Shown here in pieces: positions 49,316 through 60,897 of a stretch of DNA of 64,000 nt (positions are counted from its first letter, which is position 1; each line of letters opens with the position of its first letter). A program made the position numbers and the translations under genes. A model generated the notes under the pieces. The model was given only the letters and a program-made list of their open reading frames with translations, made no database searches and had not been told where the DNA came from. Source of the stretch: Acidobacteriota bacterium (GTDB taxonomy: Bacteria > Acidobacteriota > Vicinamibacteria > Vicinamibacterales > SCN-69-37); the NCBI GenBank assembly GCA_020853395.1, contig JADYYY010000002.1, positions 394,609 to 458,608 of the forward strand, given 5' to 3'.

Positions 49316-49399
49316 TGGCCGGGCCGGGGATCGAACCCGGACGGTCTTGCGACCAGCGAATTTTAAGTCCGCAGCGTCTGCCAGTTCCGCCACCCGGCC
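49316..49399 (-). tRNA. tRNA-Leu(UAA), complete, carried by the island
   Basis: Minus strand: acceptor GGCCGGG/CCCGGCC, T8-G9, D-arm GCGGAACTGGCAGACGC, anticodon stem GCGGA/TTCGC with loop CTTAAAA (anticodon TAA), long variable arm TGGTCGCAAGACCGT, T-arm CCGGG-TTCGATC-CCCGG, discriminator A. This is a full class II tRNA-Leu of 84 nt. CCA is not encoded at the right position (CAC follows the discriminator), so it would need CCA addition. It reads UUA (and UUG by wobble), the same codon as the disrupted chromosomal gene. Confidence 0.93.
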
Positions 49400-49434
49400 A
49401 CAATCGGAGTGCTGATCCTGTCTCCGGCCCCGAA

Positions 49435-49466
49435 CGGGATCAAAACGGGATCAGTTTACGGGATCA
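49435..49466. repeat. Arm-site-like repeats near attR (CGGGATCA x3)
   Basis: CGGGATCA at 49435-49442, 49446-49453 and 49459-49466 (spacings 11 and 13 bp), same orientation as the copies near attL. They lie ~90 bp inside the right attachment core. Confidence 0.6.
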
Positions 49467-49553
49467 GCCGATTCGTCTCGCAAGAGCGGTGCTGTAAGTC
49501 CCGAACGACCATAGCGTTACCCGTTCGCGCCACGCAGCGAATTTACGAACGAA

Positions 49554-49565
49554 CAGGATTTTAAG
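49554..49565. repeat. attR core CAGGATTTTAAG
   Basis: Identical to attL (45012-45023). On the minus strand it continues the 5' half of tRNA-Leu through the anticodon loop and the 3' anticodon stem, after which the sequence is island DNA. Confidence 0.85.
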
Positions 49566-49597
49566 TCCTGTGCGTCTGCCAGTTTCGCCACCCCGGC
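49554..49597 (-). pseudogene. 5' half of split tRNA-Leu(UAA)
   Basis: Minus strand: acceptor strand GCCGGGG, T-G, D-arm GCGAAACTGGCAGACGC, A, anticodon stem CAGGA, loop CTTAAAA and TCCTG. What follows (TTCGTTCGTAAATTCG) is not a variable arm or T-arm. The complementary 3' half is 4.5 kb away at 44967-45023. Total joined length would be 89 nt including CCA. Confidence 0.9.
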
Positions 49598-49750
49598 CGT
49601 GGCGACGATACACCGATTGTCCGCGGCTCGCGTGTCTCGGGGAGAGATCAGCGGACGACACGGACACTCGCGGAGTGGATCGGCGGATGGCCGCCGATCG
49701 CCGCAGGGCCAGCAAAGAGCCGCGCAGCCCGGCCCTGTCCGTGCCGTTCC

Positions 49751-50116
49751 TCAGTGCACCGTCGTGGGACGGAACTGCTGCCGCTCCGCGCGCAGGACGC
49801 GCGTGATCATGCCGTCGAGCTCGACCTGTCCGATCGCGAACGGCCCGGCCACCGCGGCGCCCATCGGGATCTCGATCGCGACGACCACCTGCTGCTCGTC
49901 GGCGGGCTCGACGATCCAACTGAAGCCGTGGAGGACGACGGTCCGGTCGGGCGCCGCCGCAGGATTCTGCACGCGATCGATCGCGCGCAGGATCTCCACG
50001 AGCACGTCGTGCACGGCCGCGTCCGTCCACGTCGCCGGCGCACCGTACGGCACCGTCACCTGCGCCGTCACCGCCCGATCCTGCCCCTTCAGCACCACTT
50101 CCACCGGAAACGTCAT
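49751..50116 (-). CDS. Conserved-looking hypothetical protein
   Basis: A 121-residue soluble protein (MTFPVEVVLKGQDRAVTAQVTVPYGAPATWTDAAVHDVLVEILRAIDRVQNPAAAPDRTVVLHGFSWIVEPADEQQVVVAIEIPMGAAVAGPFAIGQVELDGMITRVLRAERQQF). Alternating beta strands around one helix; no motif or family recognised. It is convergent with nothing and lies 21 nt downstream of the DUF255 gene stop, just outside the island, so it is probably the last gene of that transcript. Confidence 0.6.
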   Translation of the reverse strand: MTFPVEVVLKGQDRAVTAQVTVPYGAPATWTDAAVHDVLVEILRAIDRVQNPAAAPDRTVVLHGFSWIVEPADEQQVVVAIEIPMGAAVAGPFAIGQVELDGMITRVLRAERQQFRPTTVH

Positions 50117-50137
50117 CGTAGGGCCAGTATAGCCGCG

Positions 50138-52354
<2,217 letters not shown>

Positions 52355-52419
52355 GATCTGATTCTAGGCTCGCGCCGGGCAGACGACGGCAACGGCCGGT
52401 CCCGCACGCACCGTCGGAC

Positions 52420-53358
52420 CTACCGGCGCGCGGGCGCGGCGGGCGCCTGTTGAGGCAAGTGCTTCCGCACGCGGGCCACCGCGGCCGTGATGCCGGCGCC
52501 GAACAGCACCAGCACGGCCGAGAAGTACACCCACAACATGAACACGACGACGGCGGCGATCGACCCGTGGACGCTGAAGCGCGAGAAGTCGCGTACGTAC
52601 CAGGCGAAGCCGTCGAACGTCAGCCGCCACAGGGCGCCGGCGACGACGGCGCCGAACCAGACGTCGCGCAGGCGCACCTGCGCGTTCGGCACGAAGTAGT
52701 AGATGAGCCCCACGACGAAGATGAACATGGGCGTCGGCGCGTTCCGGTAGGCATAGCCCGAGAGCGCCGCCAGGTGCGGAAACCGCAGCAGCACGCCCGC
52801 AAACCATCGAGACTCGACGATCTCCACCGCGCTGATCAGCACGAGCGCGAGGATGGTGATGACGCCGGCGGCGATCATCATCACGAACGCGATCACCTTG
52901 TGCATGAAGAAGCTGTAGTCGCGCTCGACGCCCCAGGCGTGGTTGATCGCCGACGTGATGGCGCCGAACACGCCCATCGACGCCCACAGCGTGACGAGCG
53001 TGCCGGCCAGGCTCAGGTTCAACGGCGCGGCGGCCAGCTCCTGCACCTGCCTGGTGAGGAACTCGAAGTTGCCGGGCAGCGCACGCAGGACGATCTGCAG
53101 CAGCGTCTGCCCGTTGGCGTCGTTGTGGCCGACGACGATCCGGCTCGTGATCGAGAGCACGAGCAGGACGAACGGAAACAGCGACAGCAGCGAGTAGTAG
53201 GCGATCGACGCGGCGAACGTGAGGTTCGCGCTCTGGTAGAAGCTGATGGACGCGAGCACCAGCGCCTGGCGCGCCATCGCCACGGAGCGCGACAGCCGGC
53301 CCAGGATTCCGGAAATCGGACCGCCGGCGCCGGCTGCTCGAATCTCAGTGTGCTCCAC
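52420..53358 (-). CDS. YihY/BrkB-family integral membrane protein
   Basis: A 312-residue membrane protein with six predicted TMs. Signature: SFYQSANLTFAASIAYYSLLSLFPFVLLVLSI, then ASMGVFGAITSAINHAWGVERDYSFFMHKVIAFVMMIAAGVITILALVLI and VWFGAVVAGALWRLTFDGFAWYVRDFSRFSVHGSIAAVVVFMLWVYFSAVLVLFGAGITAAVARV. This is the family once mis-called ribonuclease BN. Role unknown (possibly transport or virulence-related). Divergent from the zinc-ribbon/leucine operon. Confidence 0.92.
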   Translation of the reverse strand: MEHTEIRAAGAGGPISGILGRLSRSVAMARQALVLASISFYQSANLTFAASIAYYSLLSLFPFVLLVLSITSRIVVGHNDANGQTLLQIVLRALPGNFEFLTRQVQELAAAPLNLSLAGTLVTLWASMGVFGAITSAINHAWGVERDYSFFMHKVIAFVMMIAAGVITILALVLISAVEIVESRWFAGVLLRFPHLAALSGYAYRNAPTPMFIFVVGLIYYFVPNAQVRLRDVWFGAVVAGALWRLTFDGFAWYVRDFSRFSVHGSIAAVVVFMLWVYFSAVLVLFGAGITAAVARVRKHLPQQAPAAPARR

Positions 53359-53387
53359 GCGCGTGCGGCCGCGCCGGGCCGCTGACG

Positions 53388-53416
53388 TTCATTCTACGTG
53401 AGCCCCCTCATATAAT
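53388..53416 (+). promoter_or_regulatory. Promoter of zinc-ribbon/leucine-degradation operon (leaderless)
   Basis: Perfect TATAAT at 53411-53416, 6 nt before the GTG start at 53423. A weak TTCATT lies at 53388-53393 with 17-nt spacing. The geometry predicts transcription beginning at the start codon itself. Confidence 0.6.
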
Positions 53417-53422
53417 CGGCTC

Positions 53423-53647
53423 GTGCGTTTCCACGACCGCGCCCGCCTCGGTTCGGCTTGCGTGCCGGACGCCGGGCGCCCGGCCGATGCCGCGGCGCCT
53501 GATCCGACGGCCGGCCCGGCCCACACCACATCGTCGGCGGCCGAGGTGCCCTTCGCGTGCGAACGCTGCGGCGCCGGCATGTTCCGGATGCACTCGGTCT
53601 GGCGCTGTCCGTCCTGCGGCTTCAAAACGGACTGCTGCGGCTGGTGA
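53423..53647 (+). CDS. Zinc-ribbon miniprotein upstream of carboxylase
   Basis: A 74-residue protein from GTG 53423. A poorly conserved first half precedes a compact C-terminal zinc ribbon: FACERCGAGMFRMHSVWRCPSCGFKTDCCGW, with CxxC pairs at about 46-49 and 64-67 and an extra CC pair. It is only 3 nt upstream of the carboxyltransferase gene and starts the operon from a leaderless-type promoter. Acetyl-CoA carboxylase beta (AccD) has an N-terminal zinc ribbon; this free-standing one might play a comparable role in trans, which is speculation. Confidence 0.7.
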   Translation: MRFHDRARLGSACVPDAGRPADAAAPDPTAGPAHTTSSAAEVPFACERCGAGMFRMHSVWRCPSCGFKTDCCGW

Positions 53648-53650
53648 GCG

Positions 53651-55258
53651 ATGGAGGTGCTCCCCACGGCCATCCGGCTGGACTCCAAGGAGTTCCAGCA
53701 GAACCGTGATCGGATGCTCGCGCTCGTGCGTGAGCTCGACGAGCGAATCGGCCACGTGGCACAGGGCGGCGGAACACGGCCGCTCGCCCGGCATCGCGAG
53801 CAGGGCAAGCTGCCGGTCCGCGAGCGCATCGCGCGACTGCTCGATCCGCACGCCGCGTTCCTCGAGCTGTCGCCGCTCGCGGCGTGGGACCTCTACGATC
53901 ACGAAGCGCCGGCCGCCGGCATCGTCACCGGCGTCGGCCGCGTCGCCGGCCACGATGTGTGCGTCATCGCCAACGACGCGACGGTCAAGGGTGGCGCCTA
54001 CTTCCCCATCACGGTCAAGAAGCACCTGCGCGCGCAGCAGATCGCGCTCGAGAACCGGCTCCCCTGCGTGTACCTCGTCGATTCCGGCGGCGCCTACCTG
54101 CCGCTCCAGGCGGAGGTCTTTCCCGACCGCGAGCACTTCGGCCGCATCTTCATGAACCAGGCGCGGCTCTCGGCGGAGCGGATCCCGCAACTGGCCGTGG
54201 TCATGGGCTCGTGTACGGCCGGCGGCGCCTACGTGCCAGCCATGTCCGATCAGACCGTCATCGTCAAGCGCACGGGCACGATCTTCCTCGGCGGGCCGCC
54301 GCTCGTGAAGGCAGCGACCGGCGAGGACGTCACCGCCGAGGAGCTCGGCGGCGCCGAGGTTCACACGCGCGTCTCCGGCGTCGCCGACTACGAGGCCGAG
54401 GACGACGAGCACGCGATCCAGATCGCGCGGACGATCGTGTCGATCTTTAACCCGCAGCGCGCGGTTCCGTTCGACCGCGCGACGCCGGAACCACCGAAGT
54501 ACGATCCCGACGAGCTGTACGGCATCGTCAACCCCGATCCGCGGCGGCCGTACGACGTGCACGAAGTGATCGGCCGCGTCGTGGACGGCTCGCGGTTCGA
54601 CGAGTTCAAGAGGCGCTACGGTGTCACCCTGGTCACCGGCTTCGCCCGGCTGCACGGGTATCTCGTGGGCATCGTCGCGAGCAACGGCATCCTCTTCTCT
54701 GAATCGGCGCTGAAGGCGACGCACTTCGTGGAGCTCTGCAGTCTCAGGCGCATCCCGCTCGTCTTTCTCCAGAACATCACCGGCTTCATGGTGGGCCGGC
54801 AGTACGAGCGCGGCGGCATCACGAAGGACGGCGCGAAGATGGTGCACGCGGTTGCGAACACCGCCGTGCCGAAGCTCACCGTCATCATCGGCGGATCGTT
54901 CGGCGCCGGCAACTACGGCATGTGCGGCCGCGCCTTCGATCCGCGGTTCCTGTGGATGTGGCCGAACGCGCGGATCTCGGTGATGGGTGCCGAACAGGCG
55001 GCCGCCGTGCTCGTCACCGTCAAGCGCGACCAGCGCGCGCGCGAGGGCGGCACGCTCGACGAGGCCGAGGCGGCGGCGATCCGGACGCCGATCGTGGACA
55101 AGTACGAGCGCGAAGGATCGCCCTACTACTCGACCGCGCGGATCTGGGACGATGGCCTGATCGATCCGGCCGGCACGCGCGACGTGCTCTCGCACGGGCT
55201 GACGATCGCCGCGAACGCGCCCGTCGCCGACACGCAGTTCGGCGTCTTCCGGATGTAG
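53651..55258 (+). CDS. Methylcrotonyl-CoA carboxylase beta (carboxyltransferase) subunit
   Basis: A 535-residue carboxyltransferase, exactly the size of MCC-beta. Both halves are present: the N-domain with [61 protein letters not shown], and the C-domain with [76 protein letters not shown]. It carboxylates 3-methylcrotonyl-CoA in leucine breakdown using carboxybiotin from an alpha subunit. No alpha subunit or isovaleryl-CoA dehydrogenase is found here; they must be elsewhere. Directly followed by the next pathway enzymes. Confidence 0.92.
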   Translation: MEVLPTAIRLDSKEFQQNRDRMLALVRELDERIGHVAQGGGTRPLARHREQGKLPVRERIARLLDPHAAFLELSPLAAWDLYDHEAPAAGIVTGVGRVAGHDVCVIANDATVKGGAYFPITVKKHLRAQQIALENRLPCVYLVDSGGAYLPLQAEVFPDREHFGRIFMNQARLSAERIPQLAVVMGSCTAGGAYVPAMSDQTVIVKRTGTIFLGGPPLVKAATGEDVTAEELGGAEVHTRVSGVADYEAEDDEHAIQIARTIVSIFNPQRAVPFDRATPEPPKYDPDELYGIVNPDPRRPYDVHEVIGRVVDGSRFDEFKRRYGVTLVTGFARLHGYLVGIVASNGILFSESALKATHFVELCSLRRIPLVFLQNITGFMVGRQYERGGITKDGAKMVHAVANTAVPKLTVIIGGSFGAGNYGMCGRAFDPRFLWMWPNARISVMGAEQAAAVLVTVKRDQRAREGGTLDEAEAAAIRTPIVDKYEREGSPYYSTARIWDDGLIDPAGTRDVLSHGLTIAANAPVADTQFGVFRM

Positions 55259-55260
55259 CG

Positions 55261-56034
55261 ATGGAGACACTGCTCGTCGCACCCGGTCCCGTCACGACCG
55301 TCACGCTCAACCGGCCCGACGTGCGCAATGCGCTGAGCGACGTCATGATCGCCGAGCTGGCCGACGTCGCCGGCCGCCTCGCCGCAGAACCGGGCATCCG
55401 CGTCGTGGTGCTCCGTGGGGCCGGCCCCGCGTTCTCCGCGGGTGCGGATCTGCGGTGGATGGCGCGCCAGGCGGACGCGACGAGGGAGGAGAACCTCGCC
55501 GACGCGCGGCGAGCGGCGCGGATGTTCCATGCGCTCGACGCGCTGCCGATGCCGGTGGTCGGACGGATCCACGGCCCGGCGCTCGGCGGCGGCGCCGGCC
55601 TGGCCGCAATCTGCGACGTCGTCGTCGCCACGCCCGCTGCAGTGTTTGGGTTCCCGGAGGTGACCGTCGGCCTGCTGCCGGCGCTGATCGCGCCCTACGT
55701 GATCCGCAAGATCGGCGTCAGCGGCGCGCGCGCGGTGTTCCTGACCGGCGAGCGACTGACGGCGGAACGCGCGGCGGCGCTCGGCCTGGTGCACGAGATT
55801 GCCGACGCCGCGACGATCGACGCCGCCATCGAGCGCGTCACGGCGCAGGTGCTCCGCGCGTCGCCGTCGGCCGTCTCGGCAGCCAAGCGGCTGATCGCGC
55901 GCGTGGCTGGCCGGTCTCCCGGCGATGTCCTTGCGCTCACCGTCGAGGCGATCGCCGATCAACGCGTCTCGCCCGAAGGCCAGGAAGGCGCGCGGGCCTT
56001 TCTCGAGAAGCGGCCGCCGGCGTGGATCCGATGA
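55261..56034 (+). CDS. Enoyl-CoA hydratase family, probable methylglutaconyl-CoA hydratase
   Basis: A 257-residue crotonase. VTLNRPDVRNALSDVMIAEL, AFSAGADLRWM (oxyanion loop), MPVVGRIHGPALGGGAGLAAICDVVVATPAAVFGFPEVTVGLLPALIAPYVIRKIG (catalytic Glu region) are standard, and the FPEVTVGLLPALI-API/PYV variant is usual for methylglutaconyl-CoA hydratases (LiuC). It hydrates methylglutaconyl-CoA to HMG-CoA. Two nt after the carboxylase stop and overlapping the HMG-CoA lyase start (ATGA), so context supports the assignment. Confidence 0.9.
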   Translation: METLLVAPGPVTTVTLNRPDVRNALSDVMIAELADVAGRLAAEPGIRVVVLRGAGPAFSAGADLRWMARQADATREENLADARRAARMFHALDALPMPVVGRIHGPALGGGAGLAAICDVVVATPAAVFGFPEVTVGLLPALIAPYVIRKIGVSGARAVFLTGERLTAERAAALGLVHEIADAATIDAAIERVTAQVLRASPSAVSAAKRLIARVAGRSPGDVLALTVEAIADQRVSPEGQEGARAFLEKRPPAWIR

Positions 56035-56948
56035 CCGGCGTCGCACGCGACGTCGTCGTCGTCGAGGTCGGCCCGCGAGACGGCCTGCAGAACGAGAGCC
56101 CGGCCGTGTCCACGGCGGCGAAGATCGAGTTCATCGATCGGCTGAGCGCCTCGGGTGTGCCGGTCATCGAAGCCGGCGCGTTCGTCAGCCAGACCTGGGT
56201 GCCGCAGATGGCGGATTCCATCGAGGTGCTGGCCGGAATCGCGCGGCGGCCGGGCACGCGGTACATCGCGCTCGTGCCGAACGAGCGCGGGCTCGACAGA
56301 GCGACCGACGCACGCGTGGACGGGGTGTCGTGCATCGTCGCCGCGTCGGAGACGTTCAGCCAGCGCAACACGAACACGTCGATCGCCGGAGGGCTGGAGC
56401 GCGCGGCCGCCGTCGCGTCGCGCGCCGTTGCAGCGCGGTTGTCGGTGCGCACGTATCTCTCGACGTCGTTCGGCTGTCCGTACGAAGGGCCGGTGCCGAC
56501 GGCGCGCGTGTGCACGCTCGTGCAGCGGCTGCTCGACGAGGGGGCGGAGGAAGTCGCTGTCAGCGACACGATTGGCGTCGCCGGACCTGGCGACGTGCGG
56601 CGGCTGCTGGACGCGCTCGTACCCTCCGTGCCGGTCGGAGCGCTCGCGCTCCATTTCCACGACACCTGGGGCATGGCGGCGGCCAACGTGCTCGCCGCGC
56701 TCGAGTACGGCGTGCGGACATTCGACGCATCGGCCGGCGGCCTCGGCGGCTGTCCGTACGCACCGGGCGCCACTGGCAACCTCGCGACCGAGGATCTCCT
56801 GTACTTGCTTCATGGCCTGGGCCGAAGCACCGGCGTCGACCTCGATCGCGTGTACGAGGCATCGCGCTGGATCGAGCCGGCGCTGACGCACGTCCTGCCC
56901 TCGCGATACGTGCGCGCCCGCACCGCCACGCACCAGCGTCGTGGCTGA
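56031..56948 (+). CDS. Hydroxymethylglutaryl-CoA lyase
   Basis: A 305-residue HMGL-like TIM barrel. VVEVGPRDGLQNE (Arg and Asp of the active site), IEAGAFVSQTWVPQM, YLSTSFGCPYEG, SDTIGVAGPGDV, LHFHDTWGMAAANVLAALEYGVRTFDASAGGLGGCPYAPGATGNLATEDLLYLL (metal HxH and the active-site Cys in GGCPYAPGATGN) identify it. It splits HMG-CoA into acetoacetate and acetyl-CoA, the last leucine-pathway step. Start ATG at 56031 overlaps the hydratase stop. Confidence 0.94.
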   Translation: MTGVARDVVVVEVGPRDGLQNESPAVSTAAKIEFIDRLSASGVPVIEAGAFVSQTWVPQMADSIEVLAGIARRPGTRYIALVPNERGLDRATDARVDGVSCIVAASETFSQRNTNTSIAGGLERAAAVASRAVAARLSVRTYLSTSFGCPYEGPVPTARVCTLVQRLLDEGAEEVAVSDTIGVAGPGDVRRLLDALVPSVPVGALALHFHDTWGMAAANVLAALEYGVRTFDASAGGLGGCPYAPGATGNLATEDLLYLLHGLGRSTGVDLDRVYEASRWIEPALTHVLPSRYVRARTATHQRRG

Positions 56949-57738
56949 TCCAGCCGTCTCCTGGATCGACGCGCTCATCGCGCGGCACACCCGTCGCTTC
57001 AGCCCGCCCGAGTATCTGAAGGCCGTCCGCGCGCTATCGGCGCGCTACGTGGAACGCCGGGCGCAGTTGCCGCGTCGATCGGCCGTCGATTCGCCGGGCA
57101 AGCGCGCCGCCTTCGCCAGCTACTACGCGCCGCTCCACTTCCTCGCGGCGCGGGCGGTGGTGGACGCGATCGGCGCCGCACGGCAGCCGGTCGACCGCCT
57201 CGTGGACCTCGGCTGCGGCAGCGGCGTCGCCTCAGCGGCGTGGGCGATGACCGCGCAGCCTGGGCCGGAGATCGTCGGGGTCGATCGCGATGCGTGGGCG
57301 CTCACCGAAGCCGTCTGGAACTGGCAGCACCTCGGCGTCGCGGGCCGAACCAGGCGCGCGGACCTCGTGCGCGCGGCGGAGGACCTCGTCCGTGAGCGGC
57401 GCGCGCTCGACCGCACCGCGCTCGTTCTCGCGTGGAGCGTGAACGAGCTCGACGCGGCGGCGCGCCGGCGGCTGTTGACGTCGCTCGGCCGCGCGGCGGC
57501 GGCGGGCGCCAGCGTGCTCGTCCTCGAGCCGCTCGCGCGAACGGCCGTGCCCTGGTGGAACGAGTGGGCGGCGGCGTGCCTCGACTGGGGCGGCCGCACG
57601 GACGAGTGGCGGTTCGACATGGGGCTGCCGCTCGCGCTCGATCGCGTGCGCGAGGCCGCCGGCTTCCGCAGGCAGCCGCTCGGCGTCCGGTCGCTCTGGC
57701 GGCCGGGACGCCGCGATCCGCGTGCTACCATCGGGTGA
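56941..57738 (+). CDS. Class I SAM-dependent methyltransferase (Rsm22-like)
   Basis: A 265-residue methyltransferase from GTG 56941 (8-nt overlap with the lyase gene). SAM motif I is LVDLGCGSGVASAAWA, the acidic end of strand 2 is IVGVDRDAWAL, and motif IV-like LVLAWSVNELDAAARRRLL. SVLVLEPLARTAVPWWNEW near residue 195 resembles Rsm22-type rRNA methyltransferases, but the cysteines of that family are not obvious. Substrate unknown. Its stop overlaps the sigma factor's ATG (TGATG). Confidence 0.8.
   Translation: MADPAVSWIDALIARHTRRFSPPEYLKAVRALSARYVERRAQLPRRSAVDSPGKRAAFASYYAPLHFLAARAVVDAIGAARQPVDRLVDLGCGSGVASAAWAMTAQPGPEIVGVDRDAWALTEAVWNWQHLGVAGRTRRADLVRAAEDLVRERRALDRTALVLAWSVNELDAAARRRLLTSLGRAAAAGASVLVLEPLARTAVPWWNEWAAACLDWGGRTDEWRFDMGLPLALDRVREAAGFRRQPLGVRSLWRPGRRDPRATIG
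57726..57731 (+). promoter_or_regulatory. -10-like box TACCAT 6 nt before sigma-factor ATG
   Basis: TACCAT at 57726-57731, then 6 nt to the ATG at 57738, inside the end of the methyltransferase gene. It fits the leaderless geometry seen elsewhere and may provide a separate promoter for the sigma/anti-sigma pair. Weak on its own. Confidence 0.3.
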
Positions 57739-58340
57739 TGTCTCGCGATCCTGCGTGGGACGAAGCCGCGATGGTCGCCGGCTTGCGCGCCGGGGATCCG
57801 AAAGCGTTCGAAGCGATCGTGCGCGCGCACGGTCCCCGCATGCTGTCGACGGCGCGCCGGATCCTGGCGAACGACGAGGAAGCGCGCGAGGCCGTGCAGG
57901 AAGCGTTCGTGTCCGCCTATCGCGCGCGCGCCCAGTTCGACGCCAAAGCGCGCATCTCGACGTGGCTCCATCGCATCACGGTCAACGCCGCCCTGAACCG
58001 CCTGCGCACGAAGCGGCGCCGCCCGGAGGAGTCGCTCGACGAGCTGCAGCCGCAGTTCCAGCCGAACGGGCACTACGCCGAACAGCTCGCCGCGTGGACC
58101 GAGCCGGCCGACGTCACGCTGAGCCGCAAGGAAACGACGGATCTCGTCCGCCAGACGATCGGCGAGCTGCCGGACTCGTTCCGGACCGTGCTCATGCTGC
58201 GCGACATCGAGGGCCTCTCGACCGAAGAGACCGCTCGGCTCCTCGAGATCTCGACGAACGCGGTGAAGCTGCGGCTCCACCGCGCCCGCATGGCCCTCCG
58301 CTCGCTCTTGATGCCCCACTTCCAGGGAGCGCACGCATGA
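57738..58340 (+). CDS. ECF RNA polymerase sigma factor (RpoE-like)
   Basis: A 200-residue ECF sigma. Region 2: AFEAIVRAHGPRMLSTARRILANDEEAREAVQEAFVSAYRARAQFDAKARISTWLHRITVNAALNRLRTKRRR; region 4: LPDSFRTVLMLRDIEGLSTEETARLLEISTNAVKLRLHRARMALRSLL. The long linker with FQPNGHYAEQLAAWTEP is typical of the acidobacterial/deltaproteobacterial RpoE type. Its stop overlaps the start of a small zinc anti-sigma (ATGA), the usual paired arrangement, so release of the anti-sigma by a signal should activate it. Confidence 0.93.
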   Translation: MSRDPAWDEAAMVAGLRAGDPKAFEAIVRAHGPRMLSTARRILANDEEAREAVQEAFVSAYRARAQFDAKARISTWLHRITVNAALNRLRTKRRRPEESLDELQPQFQPNGHYAEQLAAWTEPADVTLSRKETTDLVRQTIGELPDSFRTVLMLRDIEGLSTEETARLLEISTNAVKLRLHRARMALRSLLMPHFQGAHA

Positions 58341-58576
58341 CCTGCCGGGAGATGACGGAGTTTCTAGCAGATTACGTGGCGGGAGAGCTCCCCGACGGCC
58401 AGCTCCGCACCTTCGAGTCGCACATCGCCGCCTGCGTCGACTGTGGCGTCTTCCTGGCGCAGTACCGCACGACGATCCGCGCCGGCATCATCGCCTTTCA
58501 GGAGACGAACACGACGCCCATCCCCGAGCCGCTGGTGGCCGCGATCCTCTCGGCGATCGACGACGAAGGGCAATGA
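58337..58576 (+). CDS. Zinc-finger anti-sigma factor (ZAS)
   Basis: A 79-residue protein with the ZAS core MTCREMTEFLADYVAGELPDGQLRTFESHIAACVDCGVFLAQYRTTI: HxxxCxxC at about 29-36 plus an upstream Cys3. No transmembrane helix follows, so it is a soluble anti-sigma factor, possibly redox- or metal-responsive. Translationally coupled to the sigma gene (ATGA). Confidence 0.9.
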   Translation: MTCREMTEFLADYVAGELPDGQLRTFESHIAACVDCGVFLAQYRTTIRAGIIAFQETNTTPIPEPLVAAILSAIDDEGQ

Positions 58577-58586
58577 GAAGCACTCG

Positions 58587-60332
<1,746 letters not shown>

Positions 60333-60455
60333 GCCACCTCCCTGCCGGTTCGCCCAGCCTATCAGAGGAGTGTCCGCAGCCGCCTCACTCGGGGCACCCT
60401 TCTTGCACCGGCGGCGGTCGAGCCGCGAATCTGCGCGGCCCTGACGAGGTGCCCA

Positions 60456-60839
60456 ATGTCTGCCCGTCCTCTCATCGTGGGGATCACGGCGCTGTCGCTG
60501 CTCGCCACGGCGTCGCCCGCCCTGGCTCAGCAGCATGTCGTGACGCCGGCCGTTCTCCAGCAGGCGATGGATCAACAGATCGCAGCCGATCGCGCCAAGC
60601 GCGACGTCGTGGTGCGTGCGCTGTCCCGCGCAGACGTCCGGCAGACAGCCGAGCGTCTGGGCCTCGATGTGCGTCAGGCATCGCAGGCGATCGCGCAGTT
60701 GTCCGGCGTGGAGCTGACGCAAGCCGCCGATGCGGCCCAGGCGCTGGAGGCCGATCTCGCCGGTGGCGCGCAAACGGTCACGATCTCGCTGACGACGCTG
60801 CTGCTCGTGCTGTTGATCGTCGTGCTGCTCGCGGATTGA
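60456..60839 (+). CDS. PA2779-like small exported protein with C-terminal TM
   Basis: A 127-residue protein: signal peptide (MSARPLIVGITALSLLATASPALAQ), a helical middle (ADRAKRDVVVRALSRADVRQTAERLGLDVRQASQAIAQLSGVELTQAADAAQALEADLAGG) and a C-terminal hydrophobic segment TVTISLTTLLLVLLIVVLLAD. The AxxLGxDxxxAxxxxAxLSxxEL pattern and architecture are those of the PA2779 family, whose gene in Pseudomonas sits next to a C39-like peptidase gene (PA2778). Here too the C39-like gene follows, 58 nt downstream. Confidence 0.75.
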   Translation: MSARPLIVGITALSLLATASPALAQQHVVTPAVLQQAMDQQIAADRAKRDVVVRALSRADVRQTAERLGLDVRQASQAIAQLSGVELTQAADAAQALEADLAGGAQTVTISLTTLLLVLLIVVLLAD

Positions 60840-60897
60840 CCGGCGCGCAGGCGCGCGCCATCCTCCGCCGCGGCGCCGCACGATACAGTAATCGTCG

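Larger units (their letters stand above)
45012..49565. mobile_element. Integrative island splitting tRNA-Leu(UAA)
   Basis: A ~4.5 kb element bounded by direct repeats CAGGATTTTAAG (45012-45023 and 49554-49565) that lie in the anticodon stem-loop of one tRNA-Leu gene. It contains a tyrosine recombinase, CGGGATCA repeats near both ends, antibiotic-related cargo and a complete tRNA-Leu(UAA). Its left part is visibly less GC-rich than the chromosome. The recombinase lacks its N-terminal domain, so the element is probably immobile now. Confidence 0.85.
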
